Positions 1 through 6,169 of a stretch of DNA of 6,982 nucleotides are shown here, piece after piece. The DNA lies in the NCBI GenBank assembly GCA_002308255.1, contig DBVZ01000092.1:1-6982 (forward strand), read 5' to 3'. Position 1 is the stretch's first letter. Each line of letters starts with the position of its first letter. The position numbers were made by a program, and so were the translations under genes. The DNA is from Lachnospiraceae bacterium UBA1251 (lineage in GTDB: Bacteria; Bacillota; Clostridia; Lachnospirales; Lachnospiraceae). The notes under the pieces are model-generated. The model made no database searches and had not been told where the DNA came from. It saw nothing but the letters and a program-made list of their open reading frames with translations.

Positions 1-51
1 GATCAGATTGGATATCGGTTTTTCGTCTTCTACAATAAGAATTCGTATCAA
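1..51 (-). CDS. Response regulator, N-terminal fragment of receiver domain (partial, TTG start)
   Basis: Seen: the minus-strand reading frame from 51 to the window edge gives 17 codons reading LIRILIVEDEKPISNLI. This is the classic first beta strand of a receiver domain followed by the acidic pair (E-D) of the phosphorylation pocket and the start of helix 1. Known: receiver domains accept phosphate from a sensor kinase and usually drive a DNA-binding output domain. The start must be TTG: no ATG or GTG lies in frame between it and the upstream in-frame stop at 112-114, and a purine-rich AGGGGG sits about 7 bases upstream. The gene follows pmbA on the same strand after 117 bases, with no convincing terminator between them, so read-through is possible. 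The phospho-acceptor Asp and the output domain lie outside the window, so the subfamily cannot be named. Confidence 0.72.
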   Translation of the reverse strand, partial: MIRILIVEDEKPISNLI

Positions 52-168
52 TTCGTTTCCCCCTGCCGTGCGGGACGGGCTCCCCGCCCTCCCGCTTTCT
101 CTTCCGCCGCGTCATGTCGGACCCGATCATGCATCACCGCGGCATCGGAACGGCATCACGATTCCTGT

Positions 169-1470
169 TTATTTTCCGCTAACCGTCACCCCGTCGAACG
201 CGATATACGGAACGACCGAGCTTCCGTTTTCCTGAACTTCCCTGCTGACGGCGCGAAGCTTATGCAGCATCTCGTAGAGATTGGCGCTCACCATCGTCTC
301 GGACAGCGCTTTTGTGATCTTCCCGTTTTCGATCAGGAAGCTGTTCTTGGCGACCCCGGAAAACTCCCCGTTCGCGGTCGGCTGCCCGCCGGAGAACCGG
401 CCGATGACAATGCCCTGCTTAACGCCCGCGATGATCTCCGCAAGCGGCGTCTCCCCCGCCTCGCAGACAATGGACGCGGTCGTGTTGCCGCTGCGTTTCT
501 TTCCGGTCTTGTTCGCCCCGTACTGACTGAGGACAAAGCTCTTCAGAATGCCATCCCGGATAACGTCGAAGTCCTCCGCCGGATATCCCTCCGGCGTATA
601 CCTCGCCCCGCAGATGATCCGGGGGTCATTCGGCGCAAGCGAGAAGGAAAAGTCCGGGGATGCCACCGCCTCGCCGATCCTGTCTTTCCACGCACCGGTC
701 CCCTCAATGAGCGCCCGGTCGGAAATGAACTGGCTGAGAATCGTGTCAAACACGACTTCCCTGAGACATTCCGGCGTAAATACCACCGTCCCCGTAAATT
801 TTCCCTCCATCGGTTCCGGACGGGACTGCGCCTCGGTGTCCGTGAGTTCTTTCTCGGTCATCGCGCACTCGATGAACGGTTTATCCAGATTGTCCACTCT
901 TCCCGAGGATCCGTATGTGTGGGAACCCGTCTCCCCCTCCTTCGCGGAGTAGCCGACGTAAAATTCATAGGCGCCGTATACGGTCTCATAGCACGTGCCG
1001 AAAGAATTGCAGTAGATGCTCTTCCCGGATTCATGATCTGTGATCATCTGGTCAATGACGAGCTTCGGGAACCGCTCCCGGATCGTCTCAAGAAGTTCTT
1101 TCGTCCTTCCGAAAAGCTTTTCGGTATCGCATTCCGGGCATCCCTTCACAAAGCTCTCTTTTGTACCGCTTTGGTCGATCTCCCAGGCTTCATCCGGCGC
1201 AGCGCTCTCCGCCGCTGCCGCTGCATCCGCGACGGCTGTCCGGATGGATTCCTCATCAAAGCGGTTGACCGCCACCGCTCCCTGTTTCCTGTCTTTGATC
1301 AGTGTTACCGAAACGCTTTCGTCAAACAGCGTCCGCATCAGGGAAAATTCTCCCCCGTCCACATTAAATTCTTTTGTTTTGCTCTCCCGTACGCTGCACT
1401 GCGCCGCTTCCGCTCCCGCTTCTTTTGCGTACGCCAGCACCTTCCGGGCTATCTCTCTCAATCTTTCCAT
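169..1470 (-). CDS. pmbA: TldE/PmbA-type subunit of the TldD/TldE metalloprotease
   Basis: The product (433 aa) belongs to the TldD/PmbA family (U62). Known: TldE/PmbA pairs with TldD in a heterodimer that cleaves unfolded or small peptides, for example in microcin B17 maturation and CcdA turnover in E. coli; TldD carries the zinc site and PmbA does not. Seen: there is no HExxxH motif, as expected for this subunit. The C-terminal half has the family's glycine-rich core at residues 357-376 (GRFSGGQP, then NGEFSG), followed by FLIENGKIT. An N-terminal helix, residues 1-25, resembles that of other family members. The length is close to the roughly 450 aa of E. coli PmbA. The ATG at 1470 is supported by AGGAG eight bases upstream. 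The gene lies 69 bases downstream of tldD on the same strand, which indicates one operon. No terminator with a T tract is seen after the stop. Confidence 0.9.
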   Translation of the reverse strand: MERLREIARKVLAYAKEAGAEAAQCSVRESKTKEFNVDGGEFSLMRTLFDESVSVTLIKDRKQGAVAVNRFDEESIRTAVADAAAAAESAAPDEAWEIDQSGTKESFVKGCPECDTEKLFGRTKELLETIRERFPKLVIDQMITDHESGKSIYCNSFGTCYETVYGAYEFYVGYSAKEGETGSHTYGSSGRVDNLDKPFIECAMTEKELTDTEAQSRPEPMEGKFTGTVVFTPECLREVVFDTILSQFISDRALIEGTGAWKDRIGEAVASPDFSFSLAPNDPRIICGARYTPEGYPAEDFDVIRDGILKSFVLSQYGANKTGKKRSGNTTASIVCEAGETPLAEIIAGVKQGIVIGRFSGGQPTANGEFSGVAKNSFLIENGKITKALSETMVSANLYEMLHKLRAVSREVQENGSSVVPYIAFDGVTVSGK

Positions 1471-1539
1471 TATGATCGCTCCTGTTTTTTCTTCTCGAAA
1501 ATACCGTCGTTCCGCCTTTCTTTAGCCGGCGGTCCCCTG

Positions 1540-2925
1540 TCAGCGGCCTCCGATGGTAATGCGGCAGCGCAGCGCCGGGCCTCCCATGCCGACCGGCATG
1601 AGCTGCTTCTTGCCGCAGAAGCCGGAACTGGACCAGACCATCTCGTCGCTGACCATGTCCACAGTCTTCAGCATTTCAAAGGCAACGCCGGAGACCGTCG
1701 TGTCGAGCAGGGCTTTTCCGAGTTTTCCGTTTTTGATCTCATAGCCCATGCTGACGCCGAACATAAATTCGCCGGTCGTGTCGGCCTCTCCGTTCGTCGA
1801 GCTGATCAGATAGTATCCGTCGTCGATCGAGGCGATCATATCCTCCATCTTATCCGTGCCCGGATGGACCGCCGTATTTCTCATCCGGATCAGAGGTTCG
1901 TCCGAGAAAAGGAATCCCCTGGCGTTCCCGGCCGGTTCCATGCCGAAATGCTGCGCCGTCTCGCGGCTGTTCATATAGCCGGTGAGGATCCCGTCTTTGA
2001 TCAGAGTGACATCCCTGGCCTTCGTCCCCTCGTCGTCCGCGAACACGGGAAGAGGCGCCCTCTTTCCGAACGCCGTATGCGCAAAGTCCGTCATCGTGAC
2101 GAGATCGCTGGCGACCCGTTTCCCGAGCAGTTTTCCCGCGACGCTGCCGCCCAGCACGATATCCGCCTCGACCGTGTGTCCGACGGCTTCGTGCGCGAGC
2201 ATTCCCGTCATCATGCCTCCGAGGATAACGGTCTTCTCTCCTGCCTGCGCGTAAACGCCTTCTCTTTTGCGCATGACTTTTTCATAAAGATCGTCTATGG
2301 CAGGATAAAGCTCTGCGGGATCCCGGAAGTTTACGCCGAAGGTCCCCTCGCCGCCGGGCGCCTCAAAGAGCTCCACCGGCTGTCCCTCCTTCGTTTCCGC
2401 GCTCAATATAAGGTAAACATACGAGCGGGGGATCAGGGTATGCGCATCGACGCCGTCCGAAGTCACGAGATGTTTTTCCATGGAATCCTCAAAAGCGACG
2501 ACCGTGCGGCTTACGAGATTTTTGCAGTTCTTTTCTATATAGGCGTCCAGTTCGCGTATAAAATCGATATACAGCTTCTGTCCCGCATTATCGATCTCCC
2601 CGCAGGAAACGACGCTCTCATACGGCATAGCCGGCAGCGGGGCTTTCCCTTTCGCGACATGCCGGTCCATAAAGGCGGCATTTTCCGACGCCGCCCGCAG
2701 CACGGCTTCCGCCGCGTCCCCGGACAGTTCCGCCATGGATGAGAATCCGTAGGTCCCGTTCTTATAGACCCGTGCGGAGACACCGGAGATATCCGTTCTT
2801 GTATTGGCGACAAGATTTCCCTGTACGCTCGTCACACGCCGGGTGCGCGAATTCTGCGCCCTCAGCTCCGTATGCGCGCCGGGAAGAAAGAGTTTCTTTT
2901 TGGGGGTAATGATATCTGTGATCAT
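1540..2925 (-). CDS. tldD: TldD, zinc metalloprotease catalytic subunit
   Basis: The product (461 aa) is the catalytic partner of the PmbA-like protein encoded downstream. Seen: HEAVGH at residues 245-250 is the family's HExxxH zinc motif (H245 and H250 ligands, E246 catalytic). A C-terminal Cys at 437 in the block FCGKKQLMPVG matches the third zinc ligand position described for E. coli TldD. The protein ends in a typical ITIGG. All key residues are present, so it should be active. Start choice: the frame stays open upstream to an ATG at 3141, but the ATG at 2925 is preceded by a strong AGGAGG 10 bases upstream, and the sequence beyond it (basic, unlike the family) has no supporting ribosome binding site. 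Length agrees with family members of about 450-480 aa. The substrate is unknown; no RiPP precursor gene is seen beside it. No clear promoter for this gene was recognised in 2926-3049. Confidence 0.93.
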   Translation of the reverse strand: MITDIITPKKKLFLPGAHTELRAQNSRTRRVTSVQGNLVANTRTDISGVSARVYKNGTYGFSSMAELSGDAAEAVLRAASENAAFMDRHVAKGKAPLPAMPYESVVSCGEIDNAGQKLYIDFIRELDAYIEKNCKNLVSRTVVAFEDSMEKHLVTSDGVDAHTLIPRSYVYLILSAETKEGQPVELFEAPGGEGTFGVNFRDPAELYPAIDDLYEKVMRKREGVYAQAGEKTVILGGMMTGMLAHEAVGHTVEADIVLGGSVAGKLLGKRVASDLVTMTDFAHTAFGKRAPLPVFADDEGTKARDVTLIKDGILTGYMNSRETAQHFGMEPAGNARGFLFSDEPLIRMRNTAVHPGTDKMEDMIASIDDGYYLISSTNGEADTTGEFMFGVSMGYEIKNGKLGKALLDTTVSGVAFEMLKTVDMVSDEMVWSSSGFCGKKQLMPVGMGGPALRCRITIGGR

Positions 2926-3049
2926 TCCTTCATATCCTCCTCTTAAAAATACCTGACAGATCCATATTACCATATCATCGCGTGTGATGGGATGTTTCTT
3001 TCCTTCTGTTTTTCTTCCGTGCGTCATTTTCCTTTTTCGCTCTGCGCTC

Positions 3050-3078
3050 TTTACAAAGATGCCGGATTGCCGGATAAT
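3050..3078 (+). promoter_or_regulatory. Sigma-A-type promoter for the aldolase gene
   Basis: TTTACA at 3050-3055 and GATAAT at 3073-3078 are separated by 17 bases, each one base away from consensus. Transcription would begin near 3085, giving a leader of about 110 bases before the aldolase start codon. The leader can form a GC-rich compound stem (3122-3130 against 3144-3156). The promoter lies in the divergent gap between tldD and the aldolase gene. Confidence 0.6.
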
Positions 3079-3193
3079 GACGCTGTAGACCCTGTTTCGT
3101 CCGTCCCGTGTGGACAAATATCCGGCCGGCCGTTTTTTCACCCGCCGGGGCGCCGGAAACCTGTCTTCCCGGAGTATAAAAAAGGATCAGAAA

Positions 3194-3967
3194 ATGGATA
3201 ATAAAGTTCTTTCAATGGTCAGAAACCATCAGCGGCCCTTCGGGACCTTCGTCGAACTCGGCGGAGCCAGCGTGATCGAAGCGCTCGGCATGACCGGTCT
3301 CGATTATGTTATCATCGACAACGAGCACGGCCCCTTCGATGTGGAATCCTCCGAGGAATGCATCCGCGCCTGCGAACATTCCGGCCTTACGCCGTTCTGC
3401 CGCGTCCGCGAGGTCTCCCGCCCCGCTGTCATGAAGCTGCTCGACGTAGGCGCCCGCGGCCTGATCGTCCCGTATATCGAAAGGATCGAACAGGTCAGGG
3501 AGCTGATCGAATACGCGAAATATCCTCCCGTCGGCAAGCGCGGTTTCTGCGGTTCCAAGAAGGACCGCTGGGGATACGCTTTCCCGGGGACCGAGCCGAT
3601 GGAAGCACAGTTCGAATACTGGAACCGGGAGACGCTCCTGATCCCGCAGTGCGAGACCGTCGGAGCTCTGGAACAGATCGAGGAAATCACCGCTCTTGAC
3701 GGCGTCGACGGCATTTTTGTCGGACCTTTCGATCTGTCGATCTCCATGGGGATCCCCGGACAGTTCCAAAACCCGGATTTCACCGCGGCTCTTAACAGGA
3801 TCCTTGCTGCCTGTAAATCTGCCGGAAAGTTCTCGATGGTCTTCACTGGAAACCGTGAATGGATCAACGATTACTACGAAATGGGCTACGACATCGTCAC
3901 CTGGGGCATGGACACCGTCGTCCTCATCGACGGCTTCCGTGATCTGGTGAACGGCATCGCAAGGTGA
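3194..3967 (+). CDS. HpcH/HpaI-family class II aldolase (2-oxo acid aldolase)
   Basis: The product (257 aa) matches the HpcH/HpaI aldolase / citrate lyase family, (beta/alpha)8-barrel enzymes that cleave 2-keto-3-deoxy sugar acids or 4-hydroxy-2-oxo acids to pyruvate plus an aldehyde using a divalent metal. Seen: IDNEHGPFD carries the catalytic His (H45); R70 lies in FCRVR and is the pyruvate-binding Arg position; metal ligands are E154 (IPQCET) and D180 (FVGPFDLS). These spacings agree with HpaI, so the site is complete. The segment LDVGARGLIVPYIE (83-96) is typical. Start choice: the frame extends upstream to 3110, but AAAAGGA seven bases before the ATG at 3194 and the family's usual N-terminus favour 3194. 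It is a single-gene unit between its own promoter and a strong terminator. The substrate cannot be assigned: 2-dehydro-3-deoxyglucarate and 4-hydroxy-2-oxovalerate-type substrates are both possible, and no sugar-acid genes are adjacent. Confidence 0.9.
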   Translation: MDNKVLSMVRNHQRPFGTFVELGGASVIEALGMTGLDYVIIDNEHGPFDVESSEECIRACEHSGLTPFCRVREVSRPAVMKLLDVGARGLIVPYIERIEQVRELIEYAKYPPVGKRGFCGSKKDRWGYAFPGTEPMEAQFEYWNRETLLIPQCETVGALEQIEEITALDGVDGIFVGPFDLSISMGIPGQFQNPDFTAALNRILAACKSAGKFSMVFTGNREWINDYYEMGYDIVTWGMDTVVLIDGFRDLVNGIAR

Positions 3968-4001
3968 TGCCTCCTCCGGCGCCGCAGTTAAAAGAATATA
4001 C

Positions 4002-4050
4002 AAAAAACGCTCTCCGCGGAATCCCGTGATCCCGGACGGAGAGCGTTTTT
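4002..4050. terminator. Bidirectional intrinsic terminator between convergent genes
   Basis: The arm AAAAAACGCTCTCCG (4002-4016) is complementary to CGGAGAGCGTTTTT (4037-4050), with a 20-base loop. The T run after the GC-rich stem serves the plus-strand aldolase gene; the A run before it becomes a U tract on the minus strand and serves the DUF1002 gene ending at 4121. It begins 35 bases after the aldolase stop. Confidence 0.9.
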
Positions 4051-4120
4051 CTGCACACAGATACTGTCCGGAATAAGACGCCCCGCTCAAAGGAACAGGC
4101 CGCTCATCCCATTCTTCTCA

Positions 4121-5062
4121 TCAGTGGAACAGACCCTTGATCAAATTCCAGATCTTCACAAAAAATCCGAGGATCCCGTTTAAGTCGGATTCGGAGATCC
4201 CGTACTGGGAGAGGTCGATCCCCTGATTTTTCAGTTCCTCGTATACATTTCCGGCCTGTCTTGTCAGTGCCTCGACGTCGAGATCCAGCTTGGAGATCCG
4301 GATCATCAGGTTGATGATGGTCTGCCGCTCCTCTTCGGTCAGCGTGATCTCCATCTTCACGGAAAGCTCATCGATCACTTTGCCGATCTTCTCCTCATCG
4401 GTCAGATCCTGTTCAGCCACGATCTTCTTTGCCGCCGCGATCAGTTCCGCCGCTTTTTTCGGGTCCTCGATCGTTTCTGCCAGCTGGCTCGTGACAACGA
4501 TCTCATCTGTCGACACGTCGATATTTTCGGGGCTGATATGGATCCCCTCCTGCTCCCCGTACGCCTTGATCGCGCCTACGAGCGCCGCAGTCCCGGAGAG
4601 GCTGAACGGTCCCGCAACGATGACTTCGGCATTTTCAAGGCCGGCTGTGGCGAGCGCATTTTCATACATCGATTCCGTACAGTAGGAAATATTGTGCGTG
4701 ACGACATGAATTCCCGTGCCCTTGGCCGTTTTGGTCACCTTGCAGGAGGAAAGAGCCCTCGTTCCGATCACGTCTTTCGGAAGATAGCTGTCCAGATACT
4801 CATGTTCCTCCGCATTCGTGACGGTAATGACTTTGTTCTTTGCAAGCGTCTCCTCCGTAAGACCGAGCCCCTCGAGGACCACGGCTCTTTCGGAAGCGCT
4901 GAGGTCGGCGCCGAGCGCGACCACGCAGTCGGTGCTGTCCGCCCTGACGCTCATCGCCGCGAGGCTGATCATGACGACAGCGAGGACCGCAGCCGTAAGC
5001 CTCTTTGCGATCCTTCTTTTATCTTTTCCGTTATTTTGTGCTGTATTCATTGTTTTCTGCAT
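4121..5062 (-). CDS. DUF1002 family secreted protein of unknown function
   Basis: The product (313 aa) resembles the DUF1002 family of Firmicutes, whose function is unknown (Bacillus YpuA is, from memory, a relative). Seen: a signal peptide with a basic start (KDKRRIAKR, 13-21), a hydrophobic core (22-37) and a likely cleavage after SVRA (41), so the protein is exported. Family-like blocks follow: VVALGADLS near 47-55, EEHEYLDSYLP near 85-95, and SYCTESMYENALATAGLENAEVIVAGPF at 126-153 (given here in part as ISYCTESMY and VIVAGPF). After a helical, charged stretch (195-270), the C-terminus is a short amphipathic, hydrophobic helix (296-312, GILGFFVKIWNLIKGLF) that could touch the membrane. 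Three Cys (46, 107, 128) lie in the exported part. The ATG at 5062 has AAGGAGAG about seven bases upstream, better than the internal Met5. The gene is monocistronic, reads away from the riboswitch operon and ends at the shared terminator. Confidence 0.85.
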   Translation of the reverse strand: MQKTMNTAQNNGKDKRRIAKRLTAAVLAVVMISLAAMSVRADSTDCVVALGADLSASERAVVLEGLGLTEETLAKNKVITVTNAEEHEYLDSYLPKDVIGTRALSSCKVTKTAKGTGIHVVTHNISYCTESMYENALATAGLENAEVIVAGPFSLSGTAALVGAIKAYGEQEGIHISPENIDVSTDEIVVTSQLAETIEDPKKAAELIAAAKKIVAEQDLTDEEKIGKVIDELSVKMEITLTEEERQTIINLMIRISKLDLDVEALTRQAGNVYEELKNQGIDLSQYGISESDLNGILGFFVKIWNLIKGLFH

Positions 5063-5107
5063 TTCTAAACTCTCCTTAATACCCTTTATTTCTCCCCCGA
5101 TCAGACG

Positions 5108-5116
5108 ATTGTATCA
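5108..5116 (-). promoter_or_regulatory. Probable extended -10 promoter for the DUF1002 gene
   Basis: On the minus strand the sequence reads TGATACAAT, a TG-extended -10 element (TGnTACAAT). No good -35 lies at the normal distance; a TTGACA occurs only seven bases upstream of the -10 and is therefore misplaced. Transcription would start near 5101, about 38 bases before the start codon at 5062, leaving room for the ribosome binding site. Confidence 0.45.
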
Positions 5117-5238
5117 TGCCTGTCAAATCAAAACGGCATCAGAAACAAAATATTTCTTTACCGTCAGTGTTTTAGTTTAAACAATAATTGTGACCAAATC
5201 ATGAAGAGAAAAACAAAAAGCAGCGGTCCGGCGGCTTA

Positions 5239-5267
5239 TTGACATCTTTTTTTAATCGTCCTATAAT
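5239..5267 (+). promoter_or_regulatory. Consensus sigma-A promoter of the ykoFED operon
   Basis: TTGACA (5239-5244) and TATAAT (5262-5267) are both perfect matches to consensus with the ideal 17-base spacer. Transcription would start near 5274, about 20 bases before the TPP aptamer. A promoter this strong fits an operon controlled downstream by transcription attenuation rather than by an activator. Confidence 0.88.
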
Positions 5268-5293
5268 CTCAGCAGCAGTATATAATTGAATAT

Positions 5294-5397
5294 CAGAATC
5301 GTAATTCTGGGGGAACTCTTCGGAGCTGAGAAGACGGAACGTCTGACCCTTTGAACCTGATCCGGGCAGTGCCGGCGTAGGGAAGTAATTCGATCTG
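5294..5397 (+). promoter_or_regulatory. TPP riboswitch aptamer (THI box)
   Basis: The sequence carries the conserved TPP-aptamer elements in order: GGGGG (5309-5313), CTGAGA (5326-5331), ACCCTTTGAACCTGATC (5346-5362), a short CCGG/CCGG arm, and GCGTAGGGAAG (5375-5385). One variable arm is minimal, CTC-TTCG-GAG (5316-5325), and a second small hairpin, AGACG-GAA-CGTCT, spans 5332-5344. The closing stem P1 can form between 5294-5306 and 5387-5397 with two single-base bulges. Known: this RNA binds thiamine pyrophosphate and shuts off thiamine biosynthesis and transport genes. The downstream genes are the thiamine-related ykoF, ykoE and ykoD, which agrees with the call. Confidence 0.97.
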
Positions 5398-5430
5398 CTC
5401 AATGAACAGTCAAAAGAAGCTTTCTTGCGT
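5375..5430 (+). promoter_or_regulatory. Antiterminator helix of the TPP riboswitch
   Basis: The 3' conserved segment of the aptamer (5375-5386, GCGTAGGGAAGT) can pair with 5419-5430 (GCTTTCTTGCGT) in twelve consecutive pairs, five of them G-U. That helix consumes both essential aptamer bases and the 5' arm of the terminator (5412-5424), so it is exclusive with each. Inference: without TPP this helix forms and transcription continues; with TPP the aptamer holds 5375-5386, the terminator folds, and transcription stops. Confidence 0.72.
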
Positions 5431-5458
5431 GTGTCCGGGAAAGCTTCTTTTTTATTTT
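5412..5458 (+). terminator. Intrinsic terminator, expression platform of the TPP riboswitch
   Basis: AAAAGAAGCTTTC (5412-5424) is perfectly complementary to GAAAGCTTCTTTT (5439-5451), with a 14-base loop, followed by a T-rich tract to 5458. It starts 15 bases after the aptamer closing stem and lies upstream of the ykoF start at 5522. Its position makes it a conditional rather than constitutive terminator. Confidence 0.92.
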
Positions 5459-5521
5459 GTACATTCAGATGATATACTGCTTATTCCAAACGATTCTTAT
5501 TATAAGGAAAGGAGAAAAATC

Positions 5522-6166
5522 ATGGCACAGGAATCATGCAGCTGCAGCTGCTCGAGAGAAGATCTTCCCTGGGAAGGACGCGGGACCGATCTTCCGATCG
5601 CGGGATGCCGGTTTACGCTCTACCCGATGACCGACCGTTACATCGAGATCATCCTCGGCGCGCTGGAAAAGACAGACACATCCTATGTCTGGAGCGAGAC
5701 GGACGCCCTGTCCACGGTCTACCGAGGCCGTCTGGATTATGTGGCGGACGCTGTGAAGGCGCTTTTTATCAACGCTTACGAACCGGGCGTTCATATGGCT
5801 TTAGAAGGTCAGTACTCCAAAGGCTGCCCGGGCGATATCTCCGGCGACAGCATGCTGGACAAAACGGGAGCGGCTCCCAATGAGAGCAGTTACGAGGGAA
5901 AGCATTTTCCGGTCAACTGCAAGCTGGCCCTCTATCCGATGGGCACCGGCAATTACGTCGACGATATCGCGAAAGTATGGTATATGGCGCAGGACAAAGG
6001 ACTGAATCCGACGACGATCCATTACGCTACCAGAATCGGCGGGGATGTACAGGATGTCTTTGATTATCTGAAAGAAGTCTGCGCGCTGATGGATGCTTCC
6101 GAGACCGTTTCCCATTATATACTTCACTTCACCGTCAACTGCAACAGTCCTACAAAGGAGGAATAA
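5522..6166 (+). CDS. ykoF: YkoF-type thiamine/HMP-binding protein
   Basis: The product (214 aa) is a YkoF homologue. Known: Bacillus YkoF is a soluble protein with two tandem ferredoxin-like domains, each binding thiamine through its pyrimidine part, encoded with the YkoEDC transporter. Seen: the duplication is plain, with CRFTLYPM at 29-36 and CKLALYPM at 133-140 opening the two halves. DTSYVWSETDALSTVYRG (52-69) and GCPGD (101-105) match Bacillus YkoF as I remember it. There is no signal peptide or membrane segment, so it is cytoplasmic. The first ten residues hold CSCSC (6-10), three cysteines alternating with serine, an addition I do not associate with the Bacillus protein. Start choice: the ATG at 5522 has GGAAAGGAG seven bases upstream, whereas the in-frame ATG at 5402 lies before the terminator. 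The stop is 3 bases before ykoE, whose ribosome binding site is inside this gene. Confidence 0.92.
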   Translation: MAQESCSCSCSREDLPWEGRGTDLPIAGCRFTLYPMTDRYIEIILGALEKTDTSYVWSETDALSTVYRGRLDYVADAVKALFINAYEPGVHMALEGQYSKGCPGDISGDSMLDKTGAAPNESSYEGKHFPVNCKLALYPMGTGNYVDDIAKVWYMAQDKGLNPTTIHYATRIGGDVQDVFDYLKEVCALMDASETVSHYILHFTVNCNSPTKEE

Positions 6167-6169
6167 ATA

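Noticed and set aside
70..95. GC-rich inverted repeat (GCGGGA/TCCCGC) as a terminator for pmbA
   Set aside because: On the minus strand no T tract follows; the plus-strand T-rich stretch after it serves no known gene. It may only be structure in the response regulator leader.
262..2742. 826-codon open frame on the plus strand
   Set aside because: It lies antisense across both pmbA and tldD, which have unmistakable family motifs. The translation is Arg/His/Pro-rich with no recognisable domain, and there is no ribosome binding site; it is a codon-bias shadow.
2926..3141. Upstream extension of TldD by 72 residues
   Set aside because: The added sequence is basic and unlike TldD N-termini, and its ATG codons lack ribosome binding sites, while the ATG at 2925 has AGGAGG.
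3110..3193. Upstream extension of the aldolase by 28 residues
   Set aside because: The ATG at 3110 has no Shine-Dalgarno sequence and the extension does not fit the family; the ATG at 3194 has AAAAGGA at proper spacing.
3212..4090. 292-codon minus-strand frame opposite the aldolase
   Set aside because: It is the antisense of a gene with complete catalytic motifs, crosses the terminator, and its translation is low-complexity acidic sequence without domain features.
5281..5286. Second TATAAT as an alternative promoter -10
   Set aside because: No -35 sequence lies at a suitable distance, and the perfect promoter at 5239-5267 already explains transcription of the riboswitch.
5402..5521. Upstream start for YkoF giving 40 extra residues
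   Set aside because: It would place the riboswitch terminator inside the coding sequence. The ATG at 5522 has a strong ribosome binding site and fits the family length.
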